Assembly: GCF_901709675.1 (NCBI RefSeq)
Contig: NC_051095.1
Span: forward strand, 5,019,956-5,083,955
Length of the DNA: 64,000 nt
Source: Syngnathus acus
Taxonomy: Eukaryota > Chordata > Actinopteri > Syngnathiformes > Syngnathidae
Reading direction: 5' to 3'
Each line of letters starts with the position of its first letter. Position 1 is the stretch's first letter. The notes below the pieces were generated by a model, which was not told the origin of the DNA, did not search any database, and worked only from the letters and a program-made list of their open reading frames with translations. Of this stretch, positions 1 through 13,000 are shown piece by piece. The translations under genes were made by a program, and so were the position numbers.

Positions 1-1470
1 TGACGACAGAATATCTGACCACATTACATTGCAGTGGTTTGTGATAGTACCATCAATTTACCAATAAAAACTGCTGCCATGCTTTGCTAGTTTTCTATTG
101 GTTTGAGTGGACTTATGAAGTCAACACAGCTCAATCGATTGTCCAATTTTTCGCATTTCCTCGCTGATTGAATCTCAACATCTTCCACTCACTTTTAATT
201 AATTGTCAAAAAATGCCAATAGATTTCTTCTAAGTTTGTTTTTCCTCATTTCTAATTAGTTTTTTTTTTTTTAACAGCTCTCGTCTGTTTATTAAAAGAA
301 GACTAATTACCCGCCAGTGAAAATTGGTGCTGATACCTTCCAATAATTTACCATGCCCAAGTGGAAGATGCAATCATTAACCATAATAATTAACTTTTAA
401 AAAGCAGGGGGACATTTTAAGGTGGCACATTTGGTGCATTTTTCCTTGTCGCCTCGATTGTTCCCGCATTCCTCCCACGTTGCCGTCAAAACATTGGTTG
501 AATTGCGCGATACTCTGTAATTGAACACCATGTCCATTTTCCAAAAGCATGGGACTCGCAGCCGGCCTTAATTATAAATCGTCCTTAGAGTCGAGCATGC
601 GGCAGCAAAACCACGATTGGATTCAGCATGCAGATCAGCGCATTTAATTATACACGTAGCTTTGACGGGACGTCGGCGTTTTCATCTGACGGGTGTGGAA
701 ACACTGAAGTAGACGCCAAGCTCACCTTTTAAAAGAAGGCACAAATAATATTGCGGTTGTCTTGTTGCCATGTTGGAATCGCAGAAAAATTCAGTTGGCG
801 TTTAAAATCTGTCAAAAATAAATCCAGCAATGCCAAGGCACTCTCACATATTAATGATGGCACTGCGAATATGTTGTGTGGGCACAAGGAACAGAAGTTA
901 CTTCAATTTTTAATAATAGTATTTACTGTTAAGTTTAGTAAAAAATCCAGAAAGATAAAAAATATATATATATATTTATTTATTTTCAAATGCGTTGATG
1001 TACATAATTACAGAATTCTTTTAATGGTGGCCAGGTCACCATGCCTTGGTATTCAACAATGAACTTTAAATGAGCAGTCACTTGGTGTCCCCGGGCCAAA
1101 CCATTTTCCGGCAATGCCAGCACATCCCTTTCCAACCATTGATTTCTCAAACTGTAAAGATCACCCAAGATCACCCAACCTGCCAGCTCAGCAATACCAC
1201 CAGTACATGCCTAATCCAGATCCCTCGTGGCCCAGGATCCAGAGTTGTCAGATAGCGGAGACCCTTAGCTTGGGTAACAGCCCGTGGGACTCCGCCGTAA
1301 TTAACTTGGATTGGACCGTCTCAGAGTGAGTCTTCACTCCCCCAGACACAGATTGGGAAAGCCTGACTGATGACTTTATTATTGACTAGCTACGGACACT
1401 CCCCGACTTTGAATCCTCGGCATACGGCAGGCCGTGACTCTTTTAACGCTGTTGTTTGTCGATCCCACAG
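1..1470 (+). other. adgrl3 intron (upstream end outside window)
   Basis: AT-rich intronic sequence upstream of the first recognised tail exon. I see no exon, RNA gene or mobile element here; short open frames in it have no recognisable content. Confidence 0.6.
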
Positions 1471-1567
1471 AGTCGGATCCGCCGGATGTGGAACGACACG
1501 GTCCGGAAACAGTCGGAGTCGTCTTTCATGACCGGCGACATCAACAGCTCGGCGTCGCTCAACAGAG
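1471..1567 (+). CDS. adgrl3: adgrl3 tail exon ([14 protein letters not shown])
   Basis: The exon is 97 nt, entered in phase 0 after cccacag and left in phase 1 before gtattt. It encodes [19 protein letters not shown] followed by [13 protein letters not shown], the membrane-distal start of the latrophilin tail. The next upstream exon was not found in the first 1470 bases. Confidence 0.95.
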
Positions 1568-4500
1568 GTATTTGCTCCACTTCTTTTCTTACAGGTTATG
1601 GATTTTCTCCAGTGAAAATTAGGTATCGCCAAATGGTATAGGTTTTTTTTTTTTTTTTTTTACTTTTACAAACCCGCCAAATTTGTTTGAAAATTAATTG
1701 TTCTATACGAGAGGACAGGGGAAAATGTCAATTTATCTGCCCAATTTATCTACCTGGGGGATCCAAGCATTATTTATTGGGGGCTCGTGCCCCCACATCC
1801 CCCCCTCTAGCTCCGCTAGTGCATGTATCACAAATGTTGCATGTTAGTTCATATCCAATGAAAAACATTTTTGGAGGTGCTTTGACGGTACGTTGGTCAT
1901 TGGTGCTGGGTCATTTAAGTATCCAACAAGTTTTATTTTCACAGCACGGGTCGTGCACGTCATGCATTATTAAATAAGCGCCTAATTTTTCCCCCCATCA
2001 AGCATGGCCAAGCTGCGGCTGGCAAACTTCAAAACTGCTGATTTGCCACCTAAAAGTCAATGCAGTGGAAAGTCTCGCTTGGAAAGATGTTCATTAGAGA
2101 AAAAAAAAGTTGTAATGAATATAAGGCAGCGCTTCTCCAACTCAAGGTGCACAATCTGTTGCTTTTAGATCTCTTTATATAATTTTCATAAAATTCTTAT
2201 TATCGTAGTGTTTAAAAAATGGTTGGCAAATTAATGATGTATTTTCAAAATAAGATTAAATAAAGGCATATATGAAGTAAAATGCATATTCTTACCATCG
2301 TCATTATGACAATAATAATTATAATAAAAATGATCATTGCAATAATAAAGTATTAACTGAGATTAAAAAGAAAAGAAAATATTCTTTGCAGCCTCCATTG
2401 AAGGAGTCTTGACATCAGGTTCGGCATTCATCTTGGAGCCCCCATCTCCGACTTGATGGTTGGCACGCTCAATTGGCGCTGGGTGCTAATGCACAGTTAC
2501 ACTAATGGATGATGACGACAACACAAGGAGGACGTGTCAAGATCTTGATAATTAGCCACTCAACTCTCGCCTCCATCAACGGCTTTTAACCAGTCAACAC
2601 GGCTCCTCCATAAAGATAAAAGCCACGTCTGAATTATTCACCGGATTTCCTACGAGTCCTGCAAGGCACCTCCGAGTTTCAAACGACGCTTTCGCAATTG
2701 CCCAATTTATGAGACGGAATAAATGTGGGATGTGTCACACACACTGTTTGTTGAACGCATCGCAATTTGGCGGGCGTCAAGCGGTGACTGATTTTGAGAA
2801 ACAAACAAAAAAAAAAAAATCTGCATTTTCAAGAAGCCTAATAAGAACTTTGAATGTGAAAGCTGAAAGCCTGCAATCATCCATTTAGAGAAGTTTTCAA
2901 AGAACACAATTTTTCCTGCATGGCACGCTGACTTCCCTGAGATCGAAAACAAATCGGTATCTCTTCAGGTTGTCTTCCGATGAAAAACATTTCTAAGTTT
3001 GAGCTGATATTTCTTCACGAATCCGATATCGGAAAAATATTACGTCGGCGCCGTCTAGTGACAACTTGATGCTAATGGACAAAGTTGAAGTCATTAAAGA
3101 AATCTTTGTTTCGACACAAGTCACGCTTGGCCACCATCTTGTTGCATCTCGAGGCAATTATACACAAACTGGGATCTCCACGTTTTCCTCCATACAATCC
3201 GCTAACTCTATATTTCCTCCAATTTTGTGCCTTTTCCCCCCAAATGAAACCCGTTCCAACATTTGTCTTAACATTTGTGGCCTCTCTAAATTAATGACGA
3301 GGAGCGTTTGAACGTTCATGGTGATGTTCGCAACGTGTTTCACGGTGTCGCATTTGTTATCTCTATTTTTTTCTATTTGTCCCGTTACGCGTCTGAAAAG
3401 ACTTTCATTAGCACAAGCCCTAACCGTGGCCGCTGCACTTTTTGCTGCACGGATGCACTAATGGCCAACATTAGCGCTTGGGTTTCATCAGCCGCATTAG
3501 CGTTTATCAGTCCAGTTCTCCCCGACTACCCCCCATTCCACCATCTCCCCGTCACATTAATGATCATGTGATCATTTGGATGTTGATGGCTCTCGGCTAC
3601 ATCTGCCCAACTGATGTGTTTTCTTTCTCTTTCTCCCGCTCTGTCTCAATTTATCCACCCACCTGTACCTGTTCCTGCCCCCCCCCCCCCCCCGTTGTTC
3701 CACCTCTCCTATCCTACTCTGTCTTCTCTGGCTGCTGCAGGGGCTATGGCTAACCATCTTATACCTAATGCACTCCTACGTCCTCATGGCACTAACAATC
3801 CGTATAATACATTGCTCGGGGAGTCGGCAGTCTATAACAACCCGCTGGGCATGTACAATGCACAAGGTGCGCTCGCTTCTCTTCATTCTTTGGAGTTGGA
3901 GCAGTGTTAAAAAAAAAAAAACACTGCTCTAAATGTTTGATTTAATTCTGCCTTTACAATGCAATGAAATGCATGGCTGGAGATGACCACAGTGTATTTC
4001 AATGGCCATTGTTTCCAATACAATACAGTGTATGAATGATGTTGCGTTAGCGCTAGCATAGCAATGGTGTCCAAAAAAATGTTTCTCCAATTGTTTACGA
4101 TACCATATATGACCAAATGATCATTGTTACTACTGCAATCCACTTTCTGCAGTATAAAATGGTGGTGTAATAGCCACGACACCTCTCCATGTTGTGTTAG
4201 CGCTAGCTTAGCATCACTGTCAAATTAAATGCGCCAATTGTTTATGAACAAAATAATTTCACTGCCATTGCCATACACTGCTTTTGTTGCCTAAAATGGC
4301 CAGGATGGCGCTCATGTTTTGTTAGCATTAGCATAGCATCATGTTTTTTTTGTTTTTTTGCTGTGTGCATTTCTATTGAAGCTGTGACCGTTTTGCTTAT
4401 GTTGTGCTCTTCTTCCCCCTCATGCTGTCCCTTTAAGAGCCCTACAGAGAGACAAGTATGGGAGTCAAACTAAACATTGCATATCAAATGTAATTGACTT

Positions 4501-6464
4501 TGGCTTTTACTTCCTTTTCACTCCGTGCTGACAAAGTCATGCAACAAAGGCTCTTTTCAAAATAATTGCAAAACACGTATCGGCACTTTTAATGGCGGTT
4601 GCCATTTCAACACGGTTCAACGTTTGGAAAAAAAAAAAAGGGACATCAATATGAATTGACTTGTTTTTTGTTGTTGTTGGGGTTTTTTTTCCGCCTTTGT
4701 TCGTGCACTTTGTATTCTGTCAAACAATGCTGTTAAAATGCTCGTACGGGACAATATGGCTGGGTCCAGATTGACTTTTATTTTTAGTTCTTGAATCTGT
4801 TTGTGCTTGTGTGCTGTTGTGTTGTGCTTGAGCTTTGTGTGTTGCAATGTCTGTGTTGCCATCCATTCAAACATAATGACACGAAATGCAGTGGAACTTC
4901 TGAGGTGAGCATTCAGATTCAGAAATCGCCATAAAAAAAATTGAAATTGGATTTATAAAGCTGTCCACAACGTACATATAAGCATTTCCATCTTTTTTTC
5001 TACATTAAGTGTGTATTGTGGCAAAGAATTGCCTTTTTTTTCTTTTATTTTGCCTCCCATAAACGTCTCCAATTTCTTTTTACATATTTTTCCTCAATGA
5101 AAAACTTTTTTTTCGCCTCAATCAAAAGCATTCATCATATTTTTTTCTCCTGTGAAATGTTCTCCAATTTTTGTTCTCCAATGGAAAGCATGTCTCCAAA
5201 TTTTTCCCCCAAATGAAAAGCCAGCATTCCCAATTAAGTTTTTCCTCTAATAAAAAATAAAAAGCAAAAGCATGATCTCCAATGTGTCATACAAAGCTTT
5301 GAAATTTTAGTCTTGAGGCAACACTTGGCTGCATTGTCCAACATTAGAGGTTCCACTGTATTCAACTGGGTATCAGTATAGGCTTTTAATAGAGATGCCA
5401 TATTTTTTGTGGGCTCCTTGTTTGCTATCCAAAAAGCATACAAAGAGCTCTATTGGTGAGGACAGATTTCAGGCTAAAAGCGCTGCGGAATTTGATGGGT
5501 GTTATTTTCGCGCCAATTACATCCCATCAGCCTTTAATACGGCCGCTTTGCCCCCACCTCTGTGTCTGTCATTCCAGAGGGACTCCTGAACAATGCCCGG
5601 GATACAAGTGTCATGGATACACTACCACTGAATGGTAACCACGGCTACAGCATCGCCAGCGCCGACTACATGAGCGACTGCGTCCAGATCATCGAGCGGG
5701 GCTACAACCACAAGGAGACCACCCTGGAGAAGAAGATCCTCAAAGAGTTGGCCTCCAACTACATCCCGTCCTACCTGAACAATTCGGCGGAGCACAACCG
5801 CAACCTGGTCAATAAGCTGGTGAACAACGTCAGCAACGGGTCCAAGGAGAGCGGCTACGCGTTTGGATTACGAGCGCCGATGGGCATCAACTCCGAGCAC
5901 GCCACCTTCGGCGGACACCCCGACGAAGGTCTGGGCTTGGAGTCCAACGTGCCGCTCTTGCCCCAGAGAGCGCTACCCTCGTCGGACCGCTCGTTCGACC
6001 GCTCGCTGGAGCGCCTGCACCGGCCACCGCCCCTCCCTCTGCCCCATCGCCCCTACTCGGCCGCCCCGCCCTCGTCGTCCCGCCGGCGGATCCCGCAGGA
6101 GAACAGCGAGAGCTTCTTCCCCCTGCTCAATGACGACGAGCACGCCGAGGAAGACGAGGGCTCGCCGCTGCCGCCGCCCGCTCAGCGCCAGAGAGACTCG
6201 CTGTACACCAGCATGCCCATGCTCACGGGCCTGCCCGCTGGCCCCAAGGACGGGGGCGAAGCCAAGAGTCCCGGAGCCAGCTCGGACGACGTGTACTACA
6301 AGAGCATGCCCAACCTGGGCTCCGGGAACCACCTCCACCAGCTGCAGTCCTACTACCAGCTGGGACGCGGAAGCAGCGACGGCTTCATCGTGCCCCCCAA
6401 TAAGGATGACTTGTCCCCGGAGGAGCCCCCCCAGGAGCCCTCGCACCTGGTGACCAGCCTATAG
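1471..6464 (+). CDS. adgrl3: Latrophilin (ADGRL3-like) adhesion GPCR, 3' part of gene model
   Basis: This is the C-terminal cytoplasmic tail of a latrophilin, a neuronal adhesion GPCR that binds teneurins and FLRTs across the synapse. The model joins 1471-1567, 3741-3866 and 5578-6464, and the splice phases agree (0 to 1, 1 to 1, 1 to stop). The 7TM domain and extracellular region lie upstream of the window. Family marks are [53 protein letters not shown] followed by [45 protein letters not shown] and the terminal LVTSL. From memory, the [17 protein letters not shown] stretch and the [12 protein letters not shown] ending fit ADGRL3 rather than ADGRL1 or ADGRL2. The final TSL is a class I PDZ ligand, which in latrophilins binds SHANK scaffolds. 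Which teleost copy this is cannot be told from the sequence. Confidence 0.93.
1568..3740 (+). other. adgrl3 intron
   Basis: Intron with poly-T, poly-A and poly-C runs, the poly-C one just before the 3741 acceptor at about 3680-3693. No exon, RNA gene or transposon was recognised. Confidence 0.6.
3741..3866 (+). CDS. adgrl3: adgrl3 tail exon ([15 protein letters not shown])
   Basis: The exon is 126 nt, phase 1 to phase 1, between gctgctgcag and gtgcgc. It encodes [20 protein letters not shown] and [20 protein letters not shown]. Its length is a multiple of three, so skipping it would keep the frame. Confidence 0.95.
3995..4345. repeat. Degenerate local tandem repeat in adgrl3 intron
   Basis: Three diverged units share a core like gttagcgctagcatagca, near 4045, 4197 and 4321. 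They are preceded by TACACTG/AAAATGG and followed by a CCAATTGTTTA-like stretch. The spacing is about 150 then 125 bases. It lies just upstream of the alternative exon at 4438. Confidence 0.5.
4438..4489 (+). CDS. adgrl3: adgrl3 alternative exon with two nested donors
   Basis: This small exon follows ctttaag and starts EPYRET, the conserved latrophilin alternative-exon signature. The inner donor (gtatgg at 4456) gives 18 nt, in frame, and splices to 5578 to read [15 protein letters not shown] as in mammalian ADGRL3. The outer donor (gtaatt at 4490) gives 52 nt encoding [17 protein letters not shown]. That shifts the last exon into another frame, reading [20 protein letters not shown] and stopping at 5636-5638. 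From memory, both endings match known mammalian ADGRL3 isoforms, which is the main support. A third form skips the exon and joins 3866 directly to 5578 in frame. Confidence 0.85.
4490..5577 (+). other. adgrl3 intron between alternative and terminal exons
   Basis: AT-rich intron. Around 5060-5230 it has imperfect T-rich units of the type tctccaatttttttc/aatgaaaa, which look like a decayed short tandem array. No gene seen. Confidence 0.45.
5578..6464 (+). CDS. adgrl3: adgrl3 terminal coding exon, long cytoplasmic tail
   Basis: The terminal exon follows attccag. In the main frame it encodes 294 residues and stops at TAG 6462-6464. Features in order: [20 protein letters not shown], a [18 protein letters not shown] helix-like stretch, a proline- and arginine-rich segment around 5990-6090 with PPPLPLP runs, [16 protein letters not shown], an acidic stretch, [21 protein letters not shown], and a C-terminal PDZ ligand VTSL. 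GC content and CpG use are far above the surrounding introns. Bases 5578-5638 are also read in a second frame by the isoform using the outer donor at 4490. Confidence 0.95.
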
Positions 6465-7230
6465 ACGGACCCCCATTTGGTCACGCCATTTTTCTGTTCT
6501 CCATCAGTCGCCGGCACTTTCTTTTTACTGCCGTGTCTCTGAGACAATGAGATTCCATTGTGGAAAAACTTTGACAAAGGGGGAGGGGCCAGCTGAAGAC
6601 ACTCTCGCGTCGGATCATCTGTGTGAAAAGTTGTAGTCGGACCCAAACAAATCCAAACTATAGACAAGAGACTATTTTATTATTCACATAGACGTTTTTT
6701 TTCCCAAGGATTTATTTGGCAAATTTTTGTTTGCTGAAGAAGTCAAAGCAAACAAAAAAAAACATGAAAGCATAGCTGCTCTTTTCTTTGTGAAATAATA
6801 AAAGGGAGGGAAAATGATTCTATGTAAATGTACAGATAAACTAGCTAAGCTTTTCTTTCGGACGATCGACCCTGTCTCTGTTCCTGTGACCGATTTTTGT
6901 TTCCCTGTTCTCATACAAAAAAAAAAAAAGAATGACATCACGTTATTTGTGAAATCTTTGTTTTCAGGTCTTTTTTTTTTTGGTGGATTCCCTCTTTTCC
7001 AGTGTAGATAGCAGAGTTCTGTCCCAGTGGTTGCCATGGAGGTGTCCCTCAGAAAAAGCTTCACGGTGCAGCGAGTAGCGAACGGGAGCACTGATGAGCA
7101 CTTAGGCACTTCTTGTACAATAGTGGCTGTTGTACTTATTAAAGAAAAAGCTTTTGGAGTGATACGAAAAGATGCTTTTTTTTCCCTCTTTTATTTGTTC
7201 AAAAATAAAATGGACGTACACTTACCATGA
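6465..7230 (+). other. adgrl3: Probable adgrl3 3' UTR
   Basis: The sequence after the stop codon is non-coding and T-rich. Candidate poly(A) signals are AATAAA at 6797-6802, ATTAAA at 7138-7143 and AATAAA at 7204-7209. The last one is followed by a T-rich stretch, so an end near 7225 is plausible. The true 3' end needs transcript data. Confidence 0.55.
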
Positions 7231-9740
7231 GATGAATACACCTTTTTTTTAATCCGAGAAATATTTTTTTGTGGTTATTAATTTAGAAAATGCAATAATG
7301 GTCATATAAAAGAAGTTATTACATGAAACACAATATTAACTTAACATGAAATTAGTTTGTCTCGTTATTTGAATGCAACCAACATTGTTTTTCTGTAGGC
7401 TAAAACCTCTTCGCATTTTTTTGTTCTTGTTGTTTAAAGAAAAACATGAAAAGAAAATTTGTTTACTTTGCAAATTGGACGCAGTATTCAAGCTTTCCAG
7501 GAGTCGTTCTTTTGCACTGTACCGCACGCTGTTTTGCACTTTTATATTTGTTGACAAAGGTATTTTTTAGGCCGGCTTGCCTGCTAGCTTCAACACAATC
7601 TGAAGAACCCACTGAGAAATCCATAAATTATGTGAGTAATAACTTTCATGTTCACATTAAGTCATGATGTTTGGTGCTATCCTGTATGAGGCAACTAGTG
7701 TAGTAATTTGAAATTGATTTTGTGAAATCACAGTTTATTGATTGAAGCATTAGCATAGAATTAGCTGTTAGCTTTAGCTAGATGAAACTGCTAACAGCGT
7801 GTGCTTTCTTCTTGGTTTTGTTTAGCTTGCCGGTAAGCCACAGTGCCACCTCAAAGCTTTTCCGAAGCTTCGCTCATGGCATGGCAAATGGTCAACAAAA
7901 CCTCCTGGGTGAGTTTGTGAAGTATTTATTTATATTGTTAAAGTCAATGTCGAAATAAATGTAAAAAAAAAATATGCGGGATTGTACTGTATGATGTGCA
8001 AAGATTAGTTTTATTGAGTTCACATTTAATGTTTATAGTATCAATAATATTCATAAAGTATTAATAATACAATGAAATGCAATTTAGTTATATATGAATT
8101 TGTCATAATGTGTCGTGTATTTATTGTATATTTTTAAATTACATTTAAAAATAACTTTGCCACTGGGTGGAAACGGCAAAATGTTACCAAATATTGTGGT
8201 GTGTTTTTTTTCGGGTGCCAAAACAGAATTTCATTTCAGTGCCATTCTATTCTTACGATTTAAGGTACAACTCTAATCATCATTGCTGCAGCTTTCTCTA
8301 AATATTTCAATGTGAATGATTGTGACAATGTGTTTTTACCAACAGCGATCATACAGATATTTCAGAATTTTGTTTCATTTCCTTAAAAATACAAAAAGGA
8401 GAGTGCAAAACAGAAAGATACGGCAGCTATTATCTTGTTTCGATTGGAGCAGTTATCTCCAGCAGCACCTGCTTGTTATGGGGCCACACTGTAGTAGAAA
8501 TAAAATGACACGTGTCATACTGTCTGCGGTGACCCCTCCCAACAAATGATGGGGGGGGGGCAATCGATAGCTGAGAATGTCGGGCAGAATTCCAAATGAA
8601 AGGTGAATCAATGTCATCTTGCCCTTTGTGAATTGGGACAACGTGGAAAAAAAAACATTAAATAACGTTGTCTTTTATTTATTTATTTGGTGCAGGATAG
8701 CATTGATTGGAGGTAGAGCGGTGAAGTTTTCCCACAAGGTCACACAAAACAATATGCAATGGAGGGCACGTATGGGCAGAGCGCTCTGGTAAGACTTGCC
8801 TTTGTCCATTTTTCTTCTATATGTTGGAAATGTAGGAGAAAAATGTTTTATTTTTATTTTTAAAAAGACATCATTTAATCAATAAACAAATCTAACCATC
8901 TTAATCAAGTGATGAATGTGAAATAAAAAGAATTAATGAATTGAAAAAATGTCAATCATTACATGGAGAAAACAATATATTGTAATATGAACTATAATGA
9001 AATATATTTTTAAAAATATACTTTTTATAGAAGTTGAAATAAAGTCACAGTTTCCAATTCCCCACAAAGATGTATTTTCATACTATTAGTCACGTTTAAG
9101 AATGAAGTTGACATTGGTATCGGTTTTCCTGGCATCACAGACATCGAACGTTTAAGCTCACGGACATCCGACTGGTGGTCTGACTAGTCGCCGGACTCCC
9201 CGTTGGCGGCCAATCAACAAAGATAATCTTTTGAATTAAGAGGAAAGGGGGGAAAAAGAAAAGCAGGGTGAACACTTTTGATGTGATAAGCAGCCTTTTG
9301 TCCACGCAGGCGATGTTATTTTAATTAAATATACGAACACACGGTCGCGGCCCCAGATGCCGGAGTCTAAATAAAGATAGCATCATCTCATCAAACAACC
9401 ACCACCACAGCCGATCGCCCCAGAGTGTTTCAAGGGCAGAATTATTTTCTATTAGGGCTCCTCTCTTCTGGGAACCAGCCAATTTTCTTTATTATGATAG
9501 AATCAGCATATTGCAGATGGAAGCGGGCGATAGCCTGGCGGCACGACCAAAACGTCGACGGACGTCTATACAGTGGACAATGTAAGCCGCTCGTCCTTTA
9601 CAACGAGCCAAGCTTTTCCGAGCCGTTCGTCTCTTGACCTTGCCTCTTTGCAGTCTGGCTCCTTTCAAGAGAAATATGACCAGGTTATGGGATCAACTTG
9701 TTGTTGCATTCGAGGTTAGCAAAGATTTGATGTATATATA
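7231..9740. other. Intergenic, no confirmed gene
   Basis: AT-rich sequence downstream of the latrophilin poly(A) signals. Two short segments are bounded by splice-like sites (7826-7908 and 8696-8788) and are listed as a finding only. No family-level coding match was recognised. Confidence 0.5.
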
Positions 9741-9982
9741 CCGTATTTTCCGCACTATAAGGCGCACCGGATTATAAGACGCACCTTCAATGAATGGCCC
9801 ATTTTAAAACTTTGTCCATATATAAGATATATACATTTGGCCCGCGGGCCAGACTTTGGACACGCCTGCTGTAGTGGCTCAATATTGGTCCATATATAAG
9901 GCGCACCTGATTATAAGGCGTACTGTCGGCTTTTGAGAAAATTGGAGGTTTTTAGGTGCACCTTATAGTGCGGAAAATACGG
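9741..9982 (+). mobile_element. TA-flanked MITE, copy A (242 bp)
   Basis: The element starts CCGTATTTTCCGCACTATAA and ends with the inverted counterpart TTATAGTGCGGAAAATACGG. The internal motif GCGCACC plus an inverted GGTGC(G/A)CC form nested inverted repeats. TA precedes it at 9739-9740; the right TA is mutated. There is no coding capacity. The TA target and inverted ends suggest a non-autonomous Tc1/mariner-type element. Copy B has the same length in the opposite orientation. Confidence 0.8.
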
Positions 9983-9989
9983 TGGGTAC

Positions 9990-10014
9990 ATACACACACA
10001 CACACACACACACA
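9990..10014. repeat. (CA)n microsatellite
   Basis: An uninterrupted CA run directly downstream of MITE copy A. Confidence 0.9.
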
Positions 10015-13000
10015 TATTCATTGAGCTCAAAACTGCAGCGCAGCTTTCTGATTGGTCAAGAAGGCATGCAAATGCTTTTGACTGATTGTTACCATGACAA
10101 AAGCTTTGTTGCGCAACCGTCGTTATTAGCTCGGGCGAGTTGGAAAACACGGCAGTAAAAAATGATTACAGACAGCCATGAAGAAATACGAGCGTTGACG
10201 TGGCAAGGCGACGGACGATCTCGTCGGCGAAAGCGATGAGTTATGGTGTTCTCGTCGCAGATTTCATATTTTTAGAGCGTGATAAATCGCCGACTAAATT
10301 TTACGACAATTACATGAACTGAAGCCAGGAAACGACACGTTGAAATAGCAGCGCTCGCATTGAAATGTCATACAAGGAAAGGAGATGGAAGAGTCATTAA
10401 ATAGTGGACACAATGTGTAGTGTTCCTGAAATTTAAATGTATTTTGAAATCCAGGATATGTGGGAAAAAATTATTAAAAATATCACACACAAAAAAAAAT
10501 GGTGTGTTCTTTCATTAACACCCTAAGATGGCACCAAAGGCCAAACTTGAAGGAAAGTAGTAATTGGTGTCAAGGAGGTTTGTTGTGTGATGCATCTCAA
10601 CTGTGTGAAAATCTTTTGGGGGGAGGAGCTACATTTTGCCTGGGTTGATAAAGAGAGTCTTAGCTGCATGTGTATATTTTTGCAAGTGCATTTTTCCAAA
10701 AATGAAATAATCTATTCATTCTTAATTAAAACGTAAGTAATGATATTTTTTCGGGAGATTACGTCTCTATTTTCCTTTTTTTTTTTTTGCATTTTTCACG
10801 CAGAAAATCTCGAGTTGTCCATTCATCTTGTGCCATACCGCCAAACATTATGCTTCCCATTTCAGTGGATTTATGGACGCTCATGAAGAAAGAAAAATAG
10901 AGCCGCAAGATGCCAAAGGGCAAGAGACAATCAAAAAAAATAAAAGCTGATCTGAAATGAATGCTCCCGCATTGTATGGAAATGTCATCGCAGGCTTCAT
11001 GGTCAATAATTTCCATTGAATGACTACACGAGAGTAGTTGTCCTCTCCCTTAATGAAGCAAGAAAACACTTCATTGACCTTAGGCTATTACTTTAAACGC
11101 AATTCTCAATCGATACACACCGCGGATAGCTTTCTTTGCTATTGCTGACGTTGATATATTTCTACACCAAAAATATTTTTTCAGCACATATTTTTTCTTA
11201 ATTAGACCCGCCCCCAACGAAAAATTGTGGTTCGATTTTGGACAAAATGTTTTAAATAGTTTACATATATATATATTTTATTATTATTACAGTATTTTCC
11301 TTTTGTTATAGATGACCGATGACCTTGTAAGATGCGCAATCCCGACACGGAGGGGAGGATGCGCCAAATGGAAGCTTTACACAGGAAATTGAAGTGTCAG
11401 CCAGATTGAGGGGGGTGGAAATAAATCTCGCCCCCCCCCCTCCAAAAAAAGAAATATCATCTAATAGCTTTTGATTTTCTTTCAAGCCAAGTGTCCGCTT
11501 GTGCAAATGTCAGATTTAATGGCCGTTTGTCTTCATGGAACAATGTTTGGATGCGGCTCAGCAAGCTGTTATCGGTGCGCTTGCTCGTCTACCGATGTAA
11601 TTCTTCGTTTTTAACTTTTGTCGCTAACCGCCGGTGAATATTCCATCAAAGCTTCTTTTTGATAAATAGGCCACCGTGACTAAACTCACTCCTCTTCCCA
11701 GGCATATATTTACAAATTGCACTTGACTCTCAACAGACTTTCCGAAAGTCTCGTGTGTCAACCTGTGACAACACGTCACCGTGACCTTCAAGTTCGGCTT
11801 TCAGTCAAACACGCCTCGCTTCAATCTAACTCAGAGCAATGAGCCCGGAGATGGCCGAGACCGATTTCCACTGACAATCTCCAATCATTCCTTTTTTTTT
11901 TCTATCGTGCACATTTGTGCTGTTCTTGTCTCCCGGGAGGACCTAAACAAGACGAGTATTGGGGCGTTTTGACAAGGCACCCCTCGGAGCAGATCACATA
12001 GCGCAACTCCAAAATGGCCTTGTCTCCACTGCAATTTCAGCGAACAAATGGTCCACCCAGAATCATCGCGCTCGTTCTCTGACATTTCCACGTATTAGCC
12101 GAGCTCGATCTAAGCGGAAACGCGTTTATCCCGGAGCGCGGCGTCGTTAATCTCAACGAATGCTAACGCTATATATACTCGACCGTACGTAAGGGACTAA
12201 TGAGAAGACCTACTTAGAAAATGAAGAACACCGTTTTCTTAGCGTAATAGCTCACGTCCTCACTCAACTCCTCCTTTCTCGTTATGTTTTGGTGAAAGAT
12301 TGAAAAAAATGTATGATATGAAAAAAAAATGGGGTCACATTAATAGCATTTGCACCTCTCTCCACAGTGGGAGGCAATCAAGAGTTACACAATGCTTAAG
12401 TCATCGCTGATTTCATTTTATTTCTTCTGTTCATTTTATTTTGTATCAAAGTAGATTTCTTTCCTTTTGACTTGAACGAAAGAATTCCTAGTCATCATTC
12501 AAATATAATTACATTAAAGATGAACTTTGACCCGATTTTTGGCGCCCCCTAGAGTCCGCGGCACTTTTAGCATCTGCCTATTTGGCGAGCAATAGCAAAT
12601 ATCTGTGGCTAATTGATGCGCTTTGTAATTGCCATGATTTTTTTTTTCAGGCGACACAAAAACAAATAATGGAGGAAGGGGGCCCGAGCTTCCCCCAAAA
12701 TATTTGCAAATCCACAAATAAATTCTCTAATGATCACGTCCCACAAATAGTCATAATTGTCTGCAAATCTCTTGATATCGCACAAATACAAATTGTAATT
12801 ACAGAAAAAAAAAATCTTTTCTTGCCGTTGATGTTTTGGCGTATTTTAACGTGGCGAGTTGCCGGCTGCCCGATCGCCGGTGGCGCTTTCACGGCTAATA
12901 TAGCGTCGTTGGCTGGGAAAATGTTTTTGTTCACGGGCCGCCTGGCAGGCAGGCTCGTCCGAGTCGTATTTGTCACAAGTAATTAATTCGCGTGCCGTAA

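Noticed and set aside
5863-6453. 196-codon open frame overlapping the latrophilin terminal exon
   Set aside because: Out-of-frame shadow of a GC-rich coding exon; arginine/serine/proline-rich with no domain. The same applies to the minus-strand frame 5973-6446.
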